From NCBI GenBank assembly GCA_000156295.1, contig DS999234.1, forward strand, positions 1-64,000: a DNA stretch of 64,000 bases, in the 5' to 3' direction. The notes beneath the pieces were generated by a model. That model worked only from the letters and a program-made list of their open reading frames with translations. It searched no databases and had not been told where the DNA came from. A program made the position numbers and the translations under genes. Positions 8,648 to 17,468 of this stretch are shown here, piece after piece; the stretch's first letter is position 1; each line of letters starts with the position of its first letter. Origin of the DNA: a marine gamma proteobacterium HTCC2148 (lineage in GTDB: Bacteria > Pseudomonadota > Gammaproteobacteria > Pseudomonadales > Halieaceae).

Positions 8648-10192
8648 TTAATAGGCGTCTGCGACGAGTTCACACCACGCACGATACTCATCCGCCTCTG
8701 GCATTGTCGCCATCCACCCTTGATCATGCATCAGATTACCGAGGGCATAAGCCATCCAGCAGTGAAAATAAGTAGTGGGGTGCACTAAATCCCAAAACAC
8801 AGCTCGCGGTGCGTTTGAGCAGATGGAGGCTGACGATGGCAGAACACCCAAGCTCATACCTGCATAGCAGCGATTTTGGTAAGACTGCTCAACACCGGCA
8901 CCTGATAAGGTCACCCGATTGGATATGAGATCAAAGCCCATGGCAGGCTTGGTAAAGTCGGGGCTCAAGGCACCCTCTAATATCGTATCTGCATCGGCAA
9001 CAATTATTTCAAGATCAGGAGAACTTTGCCGTATGCCAAGGACCATGTCGTCTAATGCCACATTATGTGAACGAGTCAGCTCACTCAGGCGCGTGGAAAA
9101 CAATAGCAGCCTTTCCTGCTCGTCAATATCGTCAGCACCTGTTTTGAAGCTTAAGTTGTTTAACACCATTGGCGTCTTTCCCAGGTCAGGTAGATTGATC
9201 ACTAAAAGCCGCCTCAAACCAAGGTCGCGCAAACGCAACAAATGCTCTTTGAGCGCATCGATGACGCGATCGATGACAATGTTATAGCCCTCCTCGGAAG
9301 TCGGCTTGCTCAGGAGCGCACTAATTGAATTGGAAAACGCCTCTTTGGAAATATAATCGTTAGCGCCTGCCCACAATATTCCAATGGTCATATCTTGCGG
9401 CTGACCCTGTTTTTCCTTGAGGTAGTTCTTTGCGTAGTCATCTATCTGATGAGTAATGCTTCCAGTGACCAAAAACTGACCGCTAGTCATAATACGTTGA
9501 GAAAGTTGTTCATTACTCATTCTGGTCCTATGGGCCGCCATCGCTCCGCCCAAAGCATGGTTTTGCACCGCCGCGCCAGAAGATACTTCCAGATAATCTA
9601 CCCACACTGGCCCGTTTGCGAAACGCCCTAACCAATATGGTTGGCGGGGTGCCATCTGAAGCCGACGCCGGAGCTTGCCCGTATCGCTGAGACTATCCCC
9701 GAAAACCACTAGCCGAGTCACGGGCTGTCGCTCAGACCAATCGTCGAAAACGAAGGAAGTGTAAACACCTGTCTTGGATCGAGATGTTCTTACCAGTCCG
9801 GGCCGAAACTGACCGCCTTGCTTACGCTTTTCCATAGTTTGCCGGCAGACTTTGCGCAAATGAGCATAGGGCTGTTCTGCGTCCAGGAACCAGTTTTGGT
9901 CCTTGGTAGCGACATCGGTAACTTGCACGAAGCCTGCTTCAAGATGCCCTTTCAGCATAATCTTATGGCCCGCAGGCGTTCTGGCCGCAATCCATCCTTT
10001 TGAATAGGCCGTTTTGGAGGATTTGCCTTCTTCATGCAAAGGCTTGAGCGAGGACTCACAGTGCACTAACCAGGACTTGCTGACCGGAACAGTATTGACC
10101 GATTCGGGCGCCGGGGTGTTTACAGAGCAGGCTGCCAGCATTGAAAACAAGAGAAAACTAAAACAACGAATGATTTGGACTAAACTTACCAT
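8648..10192 (-). CDS. GDSL-family lipase/esterase lipoprotein (thermolabile haemolysin-like)
   Basis: This is a lipoprotein (lipobox region SMLAAC near residue 21) with an N-terminal ~130-residue accessory domain followed by an SGNH hydrolase domain. VVFGDSLSDTGK holds the nucleophile Ser (block I), HALGGAMAAH is block II, WAGANDY gives the GxND of block III, and WDLVHPT gives the catalytic Asp and His (block V). The two-part layout resembles Vibrio thermolabile haemolysin/lecithinase, which act as phospholipases or esterases. The frame continues 330 bases upstream without a stop, but the ATG at 10192 begins a clean lipoprotein signal, so the upstream part is excluded. It probably sits on the outer membrane, hydrolysing acyl esters. 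Confidence 0.82.
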   Translation of the reverse strand: MVSLVQIIRCFSFLLFSMLAACSVNTPAPESVNTVPVSKSWLVHCESSLKPLHEEGKSSKTAYSKGWIAARTPAGHKIMLKGHLEAGFVQVTDVATKDQNWFLDAEQPYAHLRKVCRQTMEKRKQGGQFRPGLVRTSRSKTGVYTSFVFDDWSERQPVTRLVVFGDSLSDTGKLRRRLQMAPRQPYWLGRFANGPVWVDYLEVSSGAAVQNHALGGAMAAHRTRMSNEQLSQRIMTSGQFLVTGSITHQIDDYAKNYLKEKQGQPQDMTIGILWAGANDYISKEAFSNSISALLSKPTSEEGYNIVIDRVIDALKEHLLRLRDLGLRRLLVINLPDLGKTPMVLNNLSFKTGADDIDEQERLLLFSTRLSELTRSHNVALDDMVLGIRQSSPDLEIIVADADTILEGALSPDFTKPAMGFDLISNRVTLSGAGVEQSYQNRCYAGMSLGVLPSSASICSNAPRAVFWDLVHPTTYFHCWMAYALGNLMHDQGWMATMPEADEYRAWCELVADAY

Positions 10193-10771
10193 GCCGATTA
10201 AACGTTCTCGATATAGCAACCCCGGGCCTTGCAATGAGGCCCGATTAGCGGCCATTAAGGCGCGAATAAAACCTAACAACATACCATCGCTCTGGGCCCA
10301 GCAGCTAGCTCCAGTAAGGCCGCAGAAACAGCTGCCCCTGCCAATGCAGAAACCGCTACTAGTGTAAGCGATGTCTGAACCTGCAAATCCCTTATCGGTT
10401 GTTGAAACTCTGCTGGCAACATTAGAAATAAGCCTTTGAATTGGGTGAGGGCACCACCACGATAGCAAATGCACTTGGAAAAATCCTGAGAAAATCAGTG
10501 CGAATAAACTGTGCAAAGCCATGGAACCCTGTGCTTGCTCCGAGCAGATTGCCGTTTATACCTGGCAGATAATGGAACGTATTGCGCGTTTAATAACAAC
10601 CTCACAAACCGATAAAGTTCATCGTATACACGATAATCGATCTGTAGCGGCCAGCGCATCGCCTAGCGGTAAAATATTAGGGACCTGAGAATTTTTCCAC
10701 TCGTGAAAAGTAGCAGTCAGGCCTTTACTCACCTACACTACGCCTCCTTCAACGAAACCAGGAGAACAAAC
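10193..10771. other. Intergenic region, no gene supported
   Basis: This spacer lies between the divergent GDSL-lipase and VOC genes. The lipase frame happens to stay open across part of it (10193-10522), but that stretch has no signal peptide or domain. Short plus-strand frames there lack ribosome sites. The region presumably carries both promoters; I could not assign them with confidence. Confidence 0.45.
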
Positions 10772-11152
10772 ATGTTCAGCCATATGATGGTCGGCGCCAA
10801 CGACATACAGGAATCCAAAACATTCTACGATGCGGTCCTCGGAGCCCTGGGCCATGAGCCAGGAGTGATTGACGACAAGGGCCGTTGTTTTTATTTCACC
10901 CCGACCGGCATATTCTCTATGAGTCAGCCTATCAATGGTGAACCTGCCAGTCACGGCAATGGCAGTACTGTGGGTTTTGCAGCAAAGAACCCCGAAGAAG
11001 CGAATGCCTGGCACGAAGCTGGGCTGGCCAATGGCGGCACCACCTGTGAAGAACCCCCCGGAGTGCGAGAAGGTGCAGCAGGGGCGCTATATCTTGCCTA
11101 TCTTCGCGATCCATCCGGAAACAAAATCTGCGCCCTGCACCGCGTTGGTTAA
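10772..11152 (+). CDS. VOC family protein (glyoxalase/bleomycin-resistance fold)
   Basis: A ~126-residue single-domain vicinal-oxygen-chelate protein. It begins MFSHMMVGANDI, with the first beta-strand His, has the central NGSTVGFAAKN strand, and ends YLRDPSGNKICALH, the usual DPxGN closing strand. Members of this subgroup are small lactoylglutathione-lyase-like or dioxygenase-like proteins acting as dimers. The ATG at 10772 follows AGGAGA by about 6 bases, so the longer upstream frame is rejected. No neighbouring gene suggests a substrate. Confidence 0.85.
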   Translation: MFSHMMVGANDIQESKTFYDAVLGALGHEPGVIDDKGRCFYFTPTGIFSMSQPINGEPASHGNGSTVGFAAKNPEEANAWHEAGLANGGTTCEEPPGVREGAAGALYLAYLRDPSGNKICALHRVG

Positions 11153-11160
11153 GATCTGGG

Positions 11161-11195
11161 GCATGGTTGAATTTCGATCTGAAATTCGACCATGC
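11161..11195. terminator. Long inverted repeat between convergent genes
   Basis: A 15-bp arm (11161-11175) pairs with 11181-11195 around a 5-base loop GATCT, with 14 exact pairs and one G-T. It sits 8 bases after the VOC stop and before the end of the convergent surface-antigen gene. There is no T-tract on either side, so it could be a bidirectional transcript end, an mRNA-stabilising hairpin or a regulator site. Confidence 0.5.
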
Positions 11196-11243
11196 TATAG
11201 ATTATTGTCTTCAAGCATTATGGGCTTGGAGCGAGGATTGCAT

Positions 11244-12563
11244 TCAGAAAGGATGACTCACCATAAACCAGAGATTGCCGCCCTCCTCTGAATAAGCAAA
11301 ATCCGCACGTACAACCACGCCTGCGGTAAGAGCTCGCAAACCTACACCAACATCGGTCTTCATATCGTCAAATAGCGTATCGAGGGTGTACTCCGGGGCC
11401 ACCCGTCCTACTTCAGCGAAAGCGACCAGCTGCCACCAGTCCAGGTGTAAAAATTTTAACCAGCTGACGTTACGGATCGGGTTGTAGTCGAGTGTATAGC
11501 GGTATTCAGCAGCCCCGTAAATTGACGCCTTGTCGTGAAATCGGCTGTCGCGGAAACCGCGCATACGATAATAACCACCCAAGGTTGCGCCTTCCAGAAA
11601 GGGCGGCCCTTTAGTCACTCGGCTACCGCCGACATCATTGGTCTGGATATCCCAGCTCGGTGAATAACCGGTCCACGCATTCAACGCTATTATGCGCTGC
11701 CGTGCCCAATCGCTGGCTCCAAGCGAAAAGTACTTACTGGCCTCAAGTTCAAGGAATGTCCACTTCTCGTCGGAATCTCCCCAGCCTGGGTCATGATGCA
11801 CAGCGAAGTACTGTGAACTGCCCCGCGAGGGATTTATGGGAAAGTCAGTATTATTGTGCAGCAGACCAAACTCAAAGGCATTTGTATCGCCATCGAGCTC
11901 GCTCCCATCATCTCTCTCATAACTCTGGTAGCGGTTATACTGCTTGACGCCGATTACTGTTGCGCCGCCCTCCAACGGATTCCAGGTCTCACCCCCTGAG
12001 GGCTCAGACGCGAGCAAACCGTTTTCCAGAGTATAGTGAACCCTGTTACTGTCAGCCGTTGCACCAATCGGCAGCGCATACTCAATCTTGATATCCAGCC
12101 AGTTACTATCGCCACTGGACTCCAGGTAAGCGTCCTCACTGGAGTCATTAGATCCTGGCCGATTAAAACCAGATGGAAGAAACAGATTACGTGGGAGGGA
12201 ATAGGCCCGATGTTGCGGGTAGTAGCCATACATTCCCGAGGCGGAAACAAAGGTGCGCTTGCTAAATGGCAGTCGATAGTCCCAAACTCCAGCAAAAAAT
12301 CCATGGCTATCCTCGCCTGCAAAGGCCGCACCTCCAACGGTCATCTGGTCCTGCAGAAAACCCTTGCGCATACCCCCAAGGCCAAGAACCGGCCCTGTAG
12401 ACTCAGCATTAAAGCCATAAGGCAAGACCAGATTTTGACCACGGGGATTCAAGTTTTCAACCCGCTCTACCGCGGCTTTAACCTGCATAGATGGCTTGGC
12501 ATGAGCAGGATTCCCAATGACAATTGCGACAATTATTAACAGTGAAATAACAGGTAATTGCAA
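11244..12563 (-). CDS. Outer-membrane surface antigen (BamA/Omp85-like 16-strand barrel, no POTRA)
   Basis: A signal peptide ending near AHA is followed directly by a beta-barrel of the bacterial surface antigen (D15) type. YYRMRGFRDSRF contains the conserved R-G-F/Y loop-6 motif of Omp85 barrels, and the protein ends ...FMVSHPF with the C-terminal aromatic needed for outer-membrane assembly. At 439 residues there is no room for POTRA domains, which fits the short Omp85-like or 'BamA/TamA family' group linked to lipid or phospholipase-related functions. The start is a TTG at 12563, supported by TGGAG 8 bases upstream. Its role is unknown; it is monocistronic and divergent from the acyl-CoA synthetase. 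Confidence 0.8.
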   Translation of the reverse strand: MQLPVISLLIIVAIVIGNPAHAKPSMQVKAAVERVENLNPRGQNLVLPYGFNAESTGPVLGLGGMRKGFLQDQMTVGGAAFAGEDSHGFFAGVWDYRLPFSKRTFVSASGMYGYYPQHRAYSLPRNLFLPSGFNRPGSNDSSEDAYLESSGDSNWLDIKIEYALPIGATADSNRVHYTLENGLLASEPSGGETWNPLEGGATVIGVKQYNRYQSYERDDGSELDGDTNAFEFGLLHNNTDFPINPSRGSSQYFAVHHDPGWGDSDEKWTFLELEASKYFSLGASDWARQRIIALNAWTGYSPSWDIQTNDVGGSRVTKGPPFLEGATLGGYYRMRGFRDSRFHDKASIYGAAEYRYTLDYNPIRNVSWLKFLHLDWWQLVAFAEVGRVAPEYTLDTLFDDMKTDVGVGLRALTAGVVVRADFAYSEEGGNLWFMVSHPF

Positions 12564-12686
12564 AGCCGTTCTCCAATCAGCGTAGCGCTTTCAAATCGTA
12601 GCCGCCAATAAACAGTAGATCAAACCTATATGCAAGACAGGCCACTGTGAAACTGATAACGTAAGCTCCGCTTGGAGGACCACAAC

Positions 12687-14300
12687 ATGTATAAAATAGA
12701 ATTAAGCGAGTCTTACTGCCCGGCGCAGGGTGGACCTGAACCGGCGCCCATGACGATTGGCGACATTCTGCGCCAGTCTGCTGCGCGAATTCCAGATCAA
12801 CCTGCAATCAAAGAACTTAACTACGCGGGCGAGATCTGTCGCACCTGGACCTACGCCGAACTGCTGGCAGATTCGGAACGACTGGGCAAAGCCCTCGCAA
12901 ATCGCCACGCCGAGGGATCCAGAATCGCCGTTTACGCGAACAATCTCCCTGAGTGGGTGCTACTGGAGCTAGCCTGCGGGCTCGCCGGCGTCATCCTGGT
13001 TACTGTAAACCCGGCCTATCAAAAGAACGAACTCAAGTACGTTCTCGAGCAGTCCGGCTCTGAAGCAATCTATTATGTCGCTGACTTTCGCGGCAATCCG
13101 ATGCAGGAGATCGCGGACGCTGTGTGCGACGAGGTTCCCGCAATCACCCATCGAATTCTACTGACGGATCACGATGCACTGTTCGCGGGTGAACACGTCG
13201 GGGAACTGCGCAGTCCCAAGCCGAGCGATGCCGTTCAAATTCAATATACATCGGGAACAACGGGATTTCCCAAGGGCGCACTGCTTCATCATAACGGTCT
13301 GGTTCGCAACGCCCTTGACACTATGATACGTGGCGGCCTGAAGTCCGGTGATAGCTTTGTTCACCACATGCCTCTATTCCATACCACCGGCTGTGCTGTT
13401 CTGGTGATGGGAGTAATCGGCACAGGCTGTACGATGCTGCTGGCCCCGATGTTTGACCCTGAAGTTATTACTGAAATCATCGAGCGCGAACGCACAATGT
13501 TCATTTTTGGCGTCCCGACAATGCTTGTCGCCCTCATCGACGAAGCCCGTCGCTCAGGCCGGGACGTCTCCTCAATCCAACGAATGATGTCTGGCGGGGC
13601 AATGGTGGCACCACAACTTTGCCGCGATTTAAAAGAAGTATTTGGGGCGACAATTCAAATTGTCTACGGCCAAACCGAAACATCACCAGTACTGACACAA
13701 GCTTGGTACGACGACTCGCTTGAAGATCTCACAGAGACAATAGGACAACCGGCGGCCCATACTGAGATGTCCATACGCGACACGCGTGATAATAGTGTCC
13801 TGCCGATTGGTGAACAAGGCGAAATATGTGCTCGCGGCTACAGCGTGATGGTCGGCTACAATAACAATCCAGAAGCAACCGCTGCTGCTATTGATAGCGA
13901 AGGCTGGCTGCACACCGGAGACCTGGGACGCATGGACTCGCGCGGCTTTCTCAAAATTACCGGGCGCGTTAAGGAGATGATTATTCGTGGTGGCGAGAAC
14001 CTGTTCCCCGCTGAAATCGAAAATACAATGCTGGAACACGAAGCGGTAGGCGAGGTGGCCGTTGTGGGCGTGCCGGACGACAAATGGGGCGAGCAAGTTG
14101 TCTGCTTTATTCGCAGTACAGGTGATCAGCTACTGACGGCCAATGGGCTCAAATCATTCATCCGTGAGCGACTGTCACCGCAGAAGTCGCCGGCGTTCTG
14201 GGTAAGCGTTACCGACTGGCCGCTGACTGGGTCAGGAAAAATCCAGAAGTTTAAACTCAAAGAAGCTTACGAGGCAGGGAAATACACCCCGCTGGACTAG
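12687..14300 (+). CDS. AMP-binding acyl-CoA synthetase
   Basis: An ATP-dependent acyl-CoA ligase of the adenylate-forming superfamily (537 residues). YTSGTTGFPKGALL is the P-loop-like A3 motif, YGQTETSP is the A5 motif, HTGDLGRMD and GRVKEMIIRGGENLFP are A7-A8, and GSGKIQKFKL contains the late catalytic Lys. The arrangement is that of medium/long-chain or fatty-acid ligases close to AMP-binding FadD-like enzymes. The ATG at 12687 follows TTGGAGGA by 7-8 bases. It may activate fatty or isoprenoid-derived acids for the acyl-CoA dehydrogenases further along, but there is no direct linkage. Confidence 0.9.
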   Translation: MYKIELSESYCPAQGGPEPAPMTIGDILRQSAARIPDQPAIKELNYAGEICRTWTYAELLADSERLGKALANRHAEGSRIAVYANNLPEWVLLELACGLAGVILVTVNPAYQKNELKYVLEQSGSEAIYYVADFRGNPMQEIADAVCDEVPAITHRILLTDHDALFAGEHVGELRSPKPSDAVQIQYTSGTTGFPKGALLHHNGLVRNALDTMIRGGLKSGDSFVHHMPLFHTTGCAVLVMGVIGTGCTMLLAPMFDPEVITEIIERERTMFIFGVPTMLVALIDEARRSGRDVSSIQRMMSGGAMVAPQLCRDLKEVFGATIQIVYGQTETSPVLTQAWYDDSLEDLTETIGQPAAHTEMSIRDTRDNSVLPIGEQGEICARGYSVMVGYNNNPEATAAAIDSEGWLHTGDLGRMDSRGFLKITGRVKEMIIRGGENLFPAEIENTMLEHEAVGEVAVVGVPDDKWGEQVVCFIRSTGDQLLTANGLKSFIRERLSPQKSPAFWVSVTDWPLTGSGKIQKFKLKEAYEAGKYTPLD

Positions 14301-14432
14301 TCGACCAGCTACGACTCGCGACAAGCTCAGGCCGAAGGCGACGTCGAAGCCGAATCCCAGGCATGAGCATTCTGATTCAAGGCATGCCATACTGTCGGCG
14401 CAGGAAATTCGTACCCGACGAGGAATAGAACT

Positions 14433-14825
14433 ATGTCCATTGAACTCATGATGTTGGTCTACAGCGCTGCACTATTCTTGGCGATCATCCTGGCGCAGGC
14501 TGGTCTTGCGATAGCCCAGAACGGACTGGCAAACCAGGCAGGAAGCCGAGACAATCTGGCCGAGCCAACAGTCCTGCGACAGCGCATGCATCGGCTAACG
14601 GCAAACATGCAGGAGAATCTGGTTCTTTTTGCGATCGCTGTTCTGGCTGCCAATGCAGCAGGAGTCTCAAACGAAACCACCGTAATGGGTGCAAGCATTT
14701 TTTTCTATGCTCGCGTTGCGCATGCAATTGTCTATGCCTTTGGTTGGCCGATGATTCGCCCGCTGTTCTATTTTGCCGGTCTTTACGGCACCGTCATCAT
14801 AGGCTTGCAAGCTGTCAGTGCTTGA
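14433..14825 (+). CDS. MAPEG family membrane protein
   Basis: A 130-residue integral membrane protein with four predicted helices. The MHRLTANMQENLVLFA segment matches the E-N-x-x-x-F signature around helix 2 of the MAPEG family (membrane-associated proteins in eicosanoid and glutathione metabolism), and RVAHAIVYAFG around helix 3 fits as well. Bacterial members may be glutathione-dependent transferases or peroxidases. A GAGGAA site precedes the ATG. It is not co-transcribed with a recognisable partner. Confidence 0.83.
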   Translation: MSIELMMLVYSAALFLAIILAQAGLAIAQNGLANQAGSRDNLAEPTVLRQRMHRLTANMQENLVLFAIAVLAANAAGVSNETTVMGASIFFYARVAHAIVYAFGWPMIRPLFYFAGLYGTVIIGLQAVSA

Positions 14826-14959
14826 TTGAGTGATGTGGGTGCACAAACTGTGCCCACCAGGCAGCATAACCGGCAGCTTCCTGTGCCAGAATAGCCACTC
14901 TCAATCTTTATCTTGCAATGATCGGCCCTACTGAAAGGCGAAGCCCAAAGTGACGAGCG

Positions 14960-15169
14960 TTATCGTGGTTCACCTTTGCGGCGGTTTGCAAAAAAACTGA
15001 GCAAGACGAAGGTCAACGCCATTCCTGCAAATAGTATGGCAATTGTTAGTACGTCCCGGTTGGCAGTTTCCGCTGTCCAGAGAGCATCGGCATCAAGTCG
15101 AAACAAAATATACATCGATAATACCCAGGGGGAAAAAGCGACCAGTGTGCTTATGTGTTTCTTTGGCAT
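14960..15169 (-). CDS. Small two-helix membrane protein, unknown function
   Basis: A 69-residue protein with two hydrophobic segments (about residues 8-24 and 41-62) ending in a basic tail RRKGEPR. I recognise no family. The ATG at 15169 lacks a clear ribosome site. The composition (two clean helices, basic cytoplasmic end) supports a real gene, but it could be a chance open frame; it stands alone in a 490-base gap between plus-strand genes. Confidence 0.45.
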   Translation of the reverse strand: MPKKHISTLVAFSPWVLSMYILFRLDADALWTAETANRDVLTIAILFAGMALTFVLLSFFANRRKGEPR

Positions 15170-15315
15170 GTCTGAACCACAACCCTATTGTTTTGTTATG
15201 GTGAACCGTATCATGAATTCCAGCTACGCTATTCTGCGCCTATCCGCACGGAGGCCGCACTCAATGACCAGTGACAAAACGCACTGCACCGAATACCCAC
15301 ACAAGCGACTAACAG

Positions 15316-16227
15316 ATGCTTACTAATCTGGAGACAAGGTTACGACATAAGGCCATTAACGGTTGGCCTCTGTTTTTGCTTTTCTCGATCCCAATCAGTG
15401 TTGCGATACTGATAAAAATGCTGGCGACTGATTTATCAGTGGGTGAAGGCATATCATCAATGATTGGATATTCTGTGCGGTTTGCCATTCCCTTCATCTT
15501 TTTGGCCATTGGAGCTTCGTCGGCTTACACCCTATTTCCTAACCTATTCACTGCGTGGTTAGCCCGGAACAGACGTTACATCGGCCTTTGCTTCGCGATT
15601 GCCATGTTCTGGCAAGCTGTGTTTATTTTTACCATGACAACGTTTTTCCGCGACTTTTATTTTGCTGACGTTTACTACTTTAGAGACGAGCTGGAAGGCA
15701 GCGTTGGCTACGTATTTTTGACCGGCATGGTTATCACATCCTTTGCATTCACCCGCAAAAAGCTCAGTTCGCAGCAATGGAAATACATTCAAAAAGGCGG
15801 TGTTTACTTTTTATGGGCTTACGCCTTCAGTGTGTACTGGTGGAATCTTTATTATTACCCCAACCCTGAAACTATCGACTCTATCTTTTATTGGATGGGC
15901 TTCACCGCATTCAGCCTACGCATTGCCGCCTGGGGAAAAAAGCGCAACCGCCAAAACAATAAAAGCAGCACCCCCATTACATTAAAGGCGATTGGGACTG
16001 CTGTTGTCGGGTTCGGCCTGGTAGCATCAGCCACCGGGCTGCTTTGGCAAAAATCGGTTACCGAATTTATGACTTCTGCCGCCTGGTCCGCTGAACTTGA
16101 ACTGTGGCTGCCTTTCTGGCCCCTGGAACCCTTTTTGCCGCTGCTTATTATCGCTCTGGGGACATGGTTTTATACTCACGCCAGGCGACAAAAAAATATC
16201 GCTGTCCCCAGGCCGTCCAGAATATGA
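15316..16227 (+). CDS. Multi-pass membrane protein related to ferric-reductase-like domains, lacking haem His
   Basis: About seven hydrophobic segments in 303 residues. The order of features resembles the ferric-reductase-like transmembrane domain (MsrQ/YedZ, NOX-type): ARNRRYIGLCFAIA in the R-R-x-L-G-L position, GYVFLTGMVITSFAF in the L-x-x-T-S position, and WKYIQKGGVYFLWAYAF in the W-K-x-L-H-x-x-x-Y position. The His residues that ligate haem in that family are replaced by W/Q, Q and Y/W here, and no His occurs inside any helix. It may be a haem-free relative with a structural or transport role. The relationship is inferred by eye. The ATG at 15316 has no strong ribosome site. Confidence 0.6.
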   Translation: MLTNLETRLRHKAINGWPLFLLFSIPISVAILIKMLATDLSVGEGISSMIGYSVRFAIPFIFLAIGASSAYTLFPNLFTAWLARNRRYIGLCFAIAMFWQAVFIFTMTTFFRDFYFADVYYFRDELEGSVGYVFLTGMVITSFAFTRKKLSSQQWKYIQKGGVYFLWAYAFSVYWWNLYYYPNPETIDSIFYWMGFTAFSLRIAAWGKKRNRQNNKSSTPITLKAIGTAVVGFGLVASATGLLWQKSVTEFMTSAAWSAELELWLPFWPLEPFLPLLIIALGTWFYTHARRQKNIAVPRPSRI

Positions 16228-16382
16228 CTGCGATGCCTGATGCTTATTCAGCTTAGTATCAGCAAGGTTATGACAATGCCCGCACAGCTGCTAATCTCAA
16301 CGCACAAGTCCTGCTTCAACTACTGGCGAAATATTGCTGCAAGTAATGGGCTTGTTAATCTGCATATTGGAGGAACTACAAC

Positions 16383-17339
16383 ATGACCACCCGATTTAAC
16401 CAGCCACTGGGCGGCAACGAGATGCCCCGCTTTGCCGGTCATGCCTCCATGTTTCGCCTGCCAACACAAACCAATGCCGAAGGACTGGATATCGCGTTAG
16501 TAGGGGTGCCACTGGATATAGGCACCAGCAATCGAGCCGGCAGCCGCTTCGGCCCGCGGGAAATCCGTTGCGAGTCTGTGATGGTGCGCCCCTACTGCAT
16601 GTACACCCAGGCCGCCCCCTTCGATTCTTTCCAGGTGGCCGACATCGGCGATGTTCCGCTCAACACATTCAACCTGCTCAAATCTATCGATATCATCGAA
16701 GGCTTCTTTGACGATGTGCTGAGCCACGGCGCCAAAACTATCAGCATGGGCGGTGACCACACGGTTGCACTGCCGATTCTTCGTGCAACGGCAAAGAAAT
16801 ACGGCCCTGTTGCTTTGATCCACGTGGACGCCCACTCAGACACCAACGACAGCATGTTTGGAGAGCGTATTACCCACGGCACTATATTTCGCAGGGCAAT
16901 TGAGGAAAACCTGGTACAGGCCGACAAAATGTTTCAGATTGGACTTCGGACCACAGGTTACTCGGCCGAAGATTTCGACTGGGCGCGCAACCAGGGCGCA
17001 CGGGTCGTTCCAGCCGAAGAATGCTGGCACAAATCGCTGAGTCCACTGATGACAGAGATTCGCGGTGTTATCGGCACGGAAACACCGGTTTATCTTTCTT
17101 TTGATATTGATGGGCTGGACCCCTCTGTCGCGCCAGGCACCGGCACACCCGAACCCGGAGGACTTAGCACGATTCAGGGTATTGAAATTATTCGTGGCTG
17201 CTGGGGATTGAACATGGTGGGTGCAGACCTGGTAGAGGTGTCGCCTCCCTACGATACAACGGGCAACACATCATTACTGGCCGCCAATTTGATGTTTGAA
17301 ATGCTCTGCTCTTTCCCCGGCTGTCAAAGAGCCAGGTAA
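16383..17339 (+). CDS. Agmatinase/guanidinobutyrase-type ureohydrolase
   Basis: A 318-residue binuclear manganese ureohydrolase. The metal ligands are all visible: His126 in GGDHT, Asp149/His151/Asp153 in DAHSD, and Asp241/Asp243 in SFDIDGLDP. The overall pattern (SNRAGSRFGPREIR, HGTIFRRA, GLRTTGYSAED) is closest to bacterial agmatinase/guanidinobutyrase/guanidinopropionase enzymes, which release urea from a guanidino compound. The exact substrate is uncertain because these subfamilies are hard to separate. A strong GGAGG site precedes the ATG. No urease or transporter is adjacent. Confidence 0.88.
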   Translation: MTTRFNQPLGGNEMPRFAGHASMFRLPTQTNAEGLDIALVGVPLDIGTSNRAGSRFGPREIRCESVMVRPYCMYTQAAPFDSFQVADIGDVPLNTFNLLKSIDIIEGFFDDVLSHGAKTISMGGDHTVALPILRATAKKYGPVALIHVDAHSDTNDSMFGERITHGTIFRRAIEENLVQADKMFQIGLRTTGYSAEDFDWARNQGARVVPAEECWHKSLSPLMTEIRGVIGTETPVYLSFDIDGLDPSVAPGTGTPEPGGLSTIQGIEIIRGCWGLNMVGADLVEVSPPYDTTGNTSLLAANLMFEMLCSFPGCQRAR

Positions 17340-17468
17340 ACTAAAGGAAGCCAGACTATAGGCACCGGTGCCAGCGCGGCTCACGATAGAGTCGATAGCT
17401 TGTTCCACGCCCTCCCCGGTGTACAATCGTGTGCCTGACGCAACTCTCTCGAGGACTTTTCTCGCTAC

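Noticed and set aside
10193-10522. Upstream extension of the GDSL-lipase frame by 110 codons
   Set aside because: The ATG at 10192 starts a clean lipoprotein signal; the extension has no such logic.
14834-14857. Bulged hairpin after the MAPEG gene
   Set aside because: A two-base bulge and no T-tract; too weak to call a terminator.
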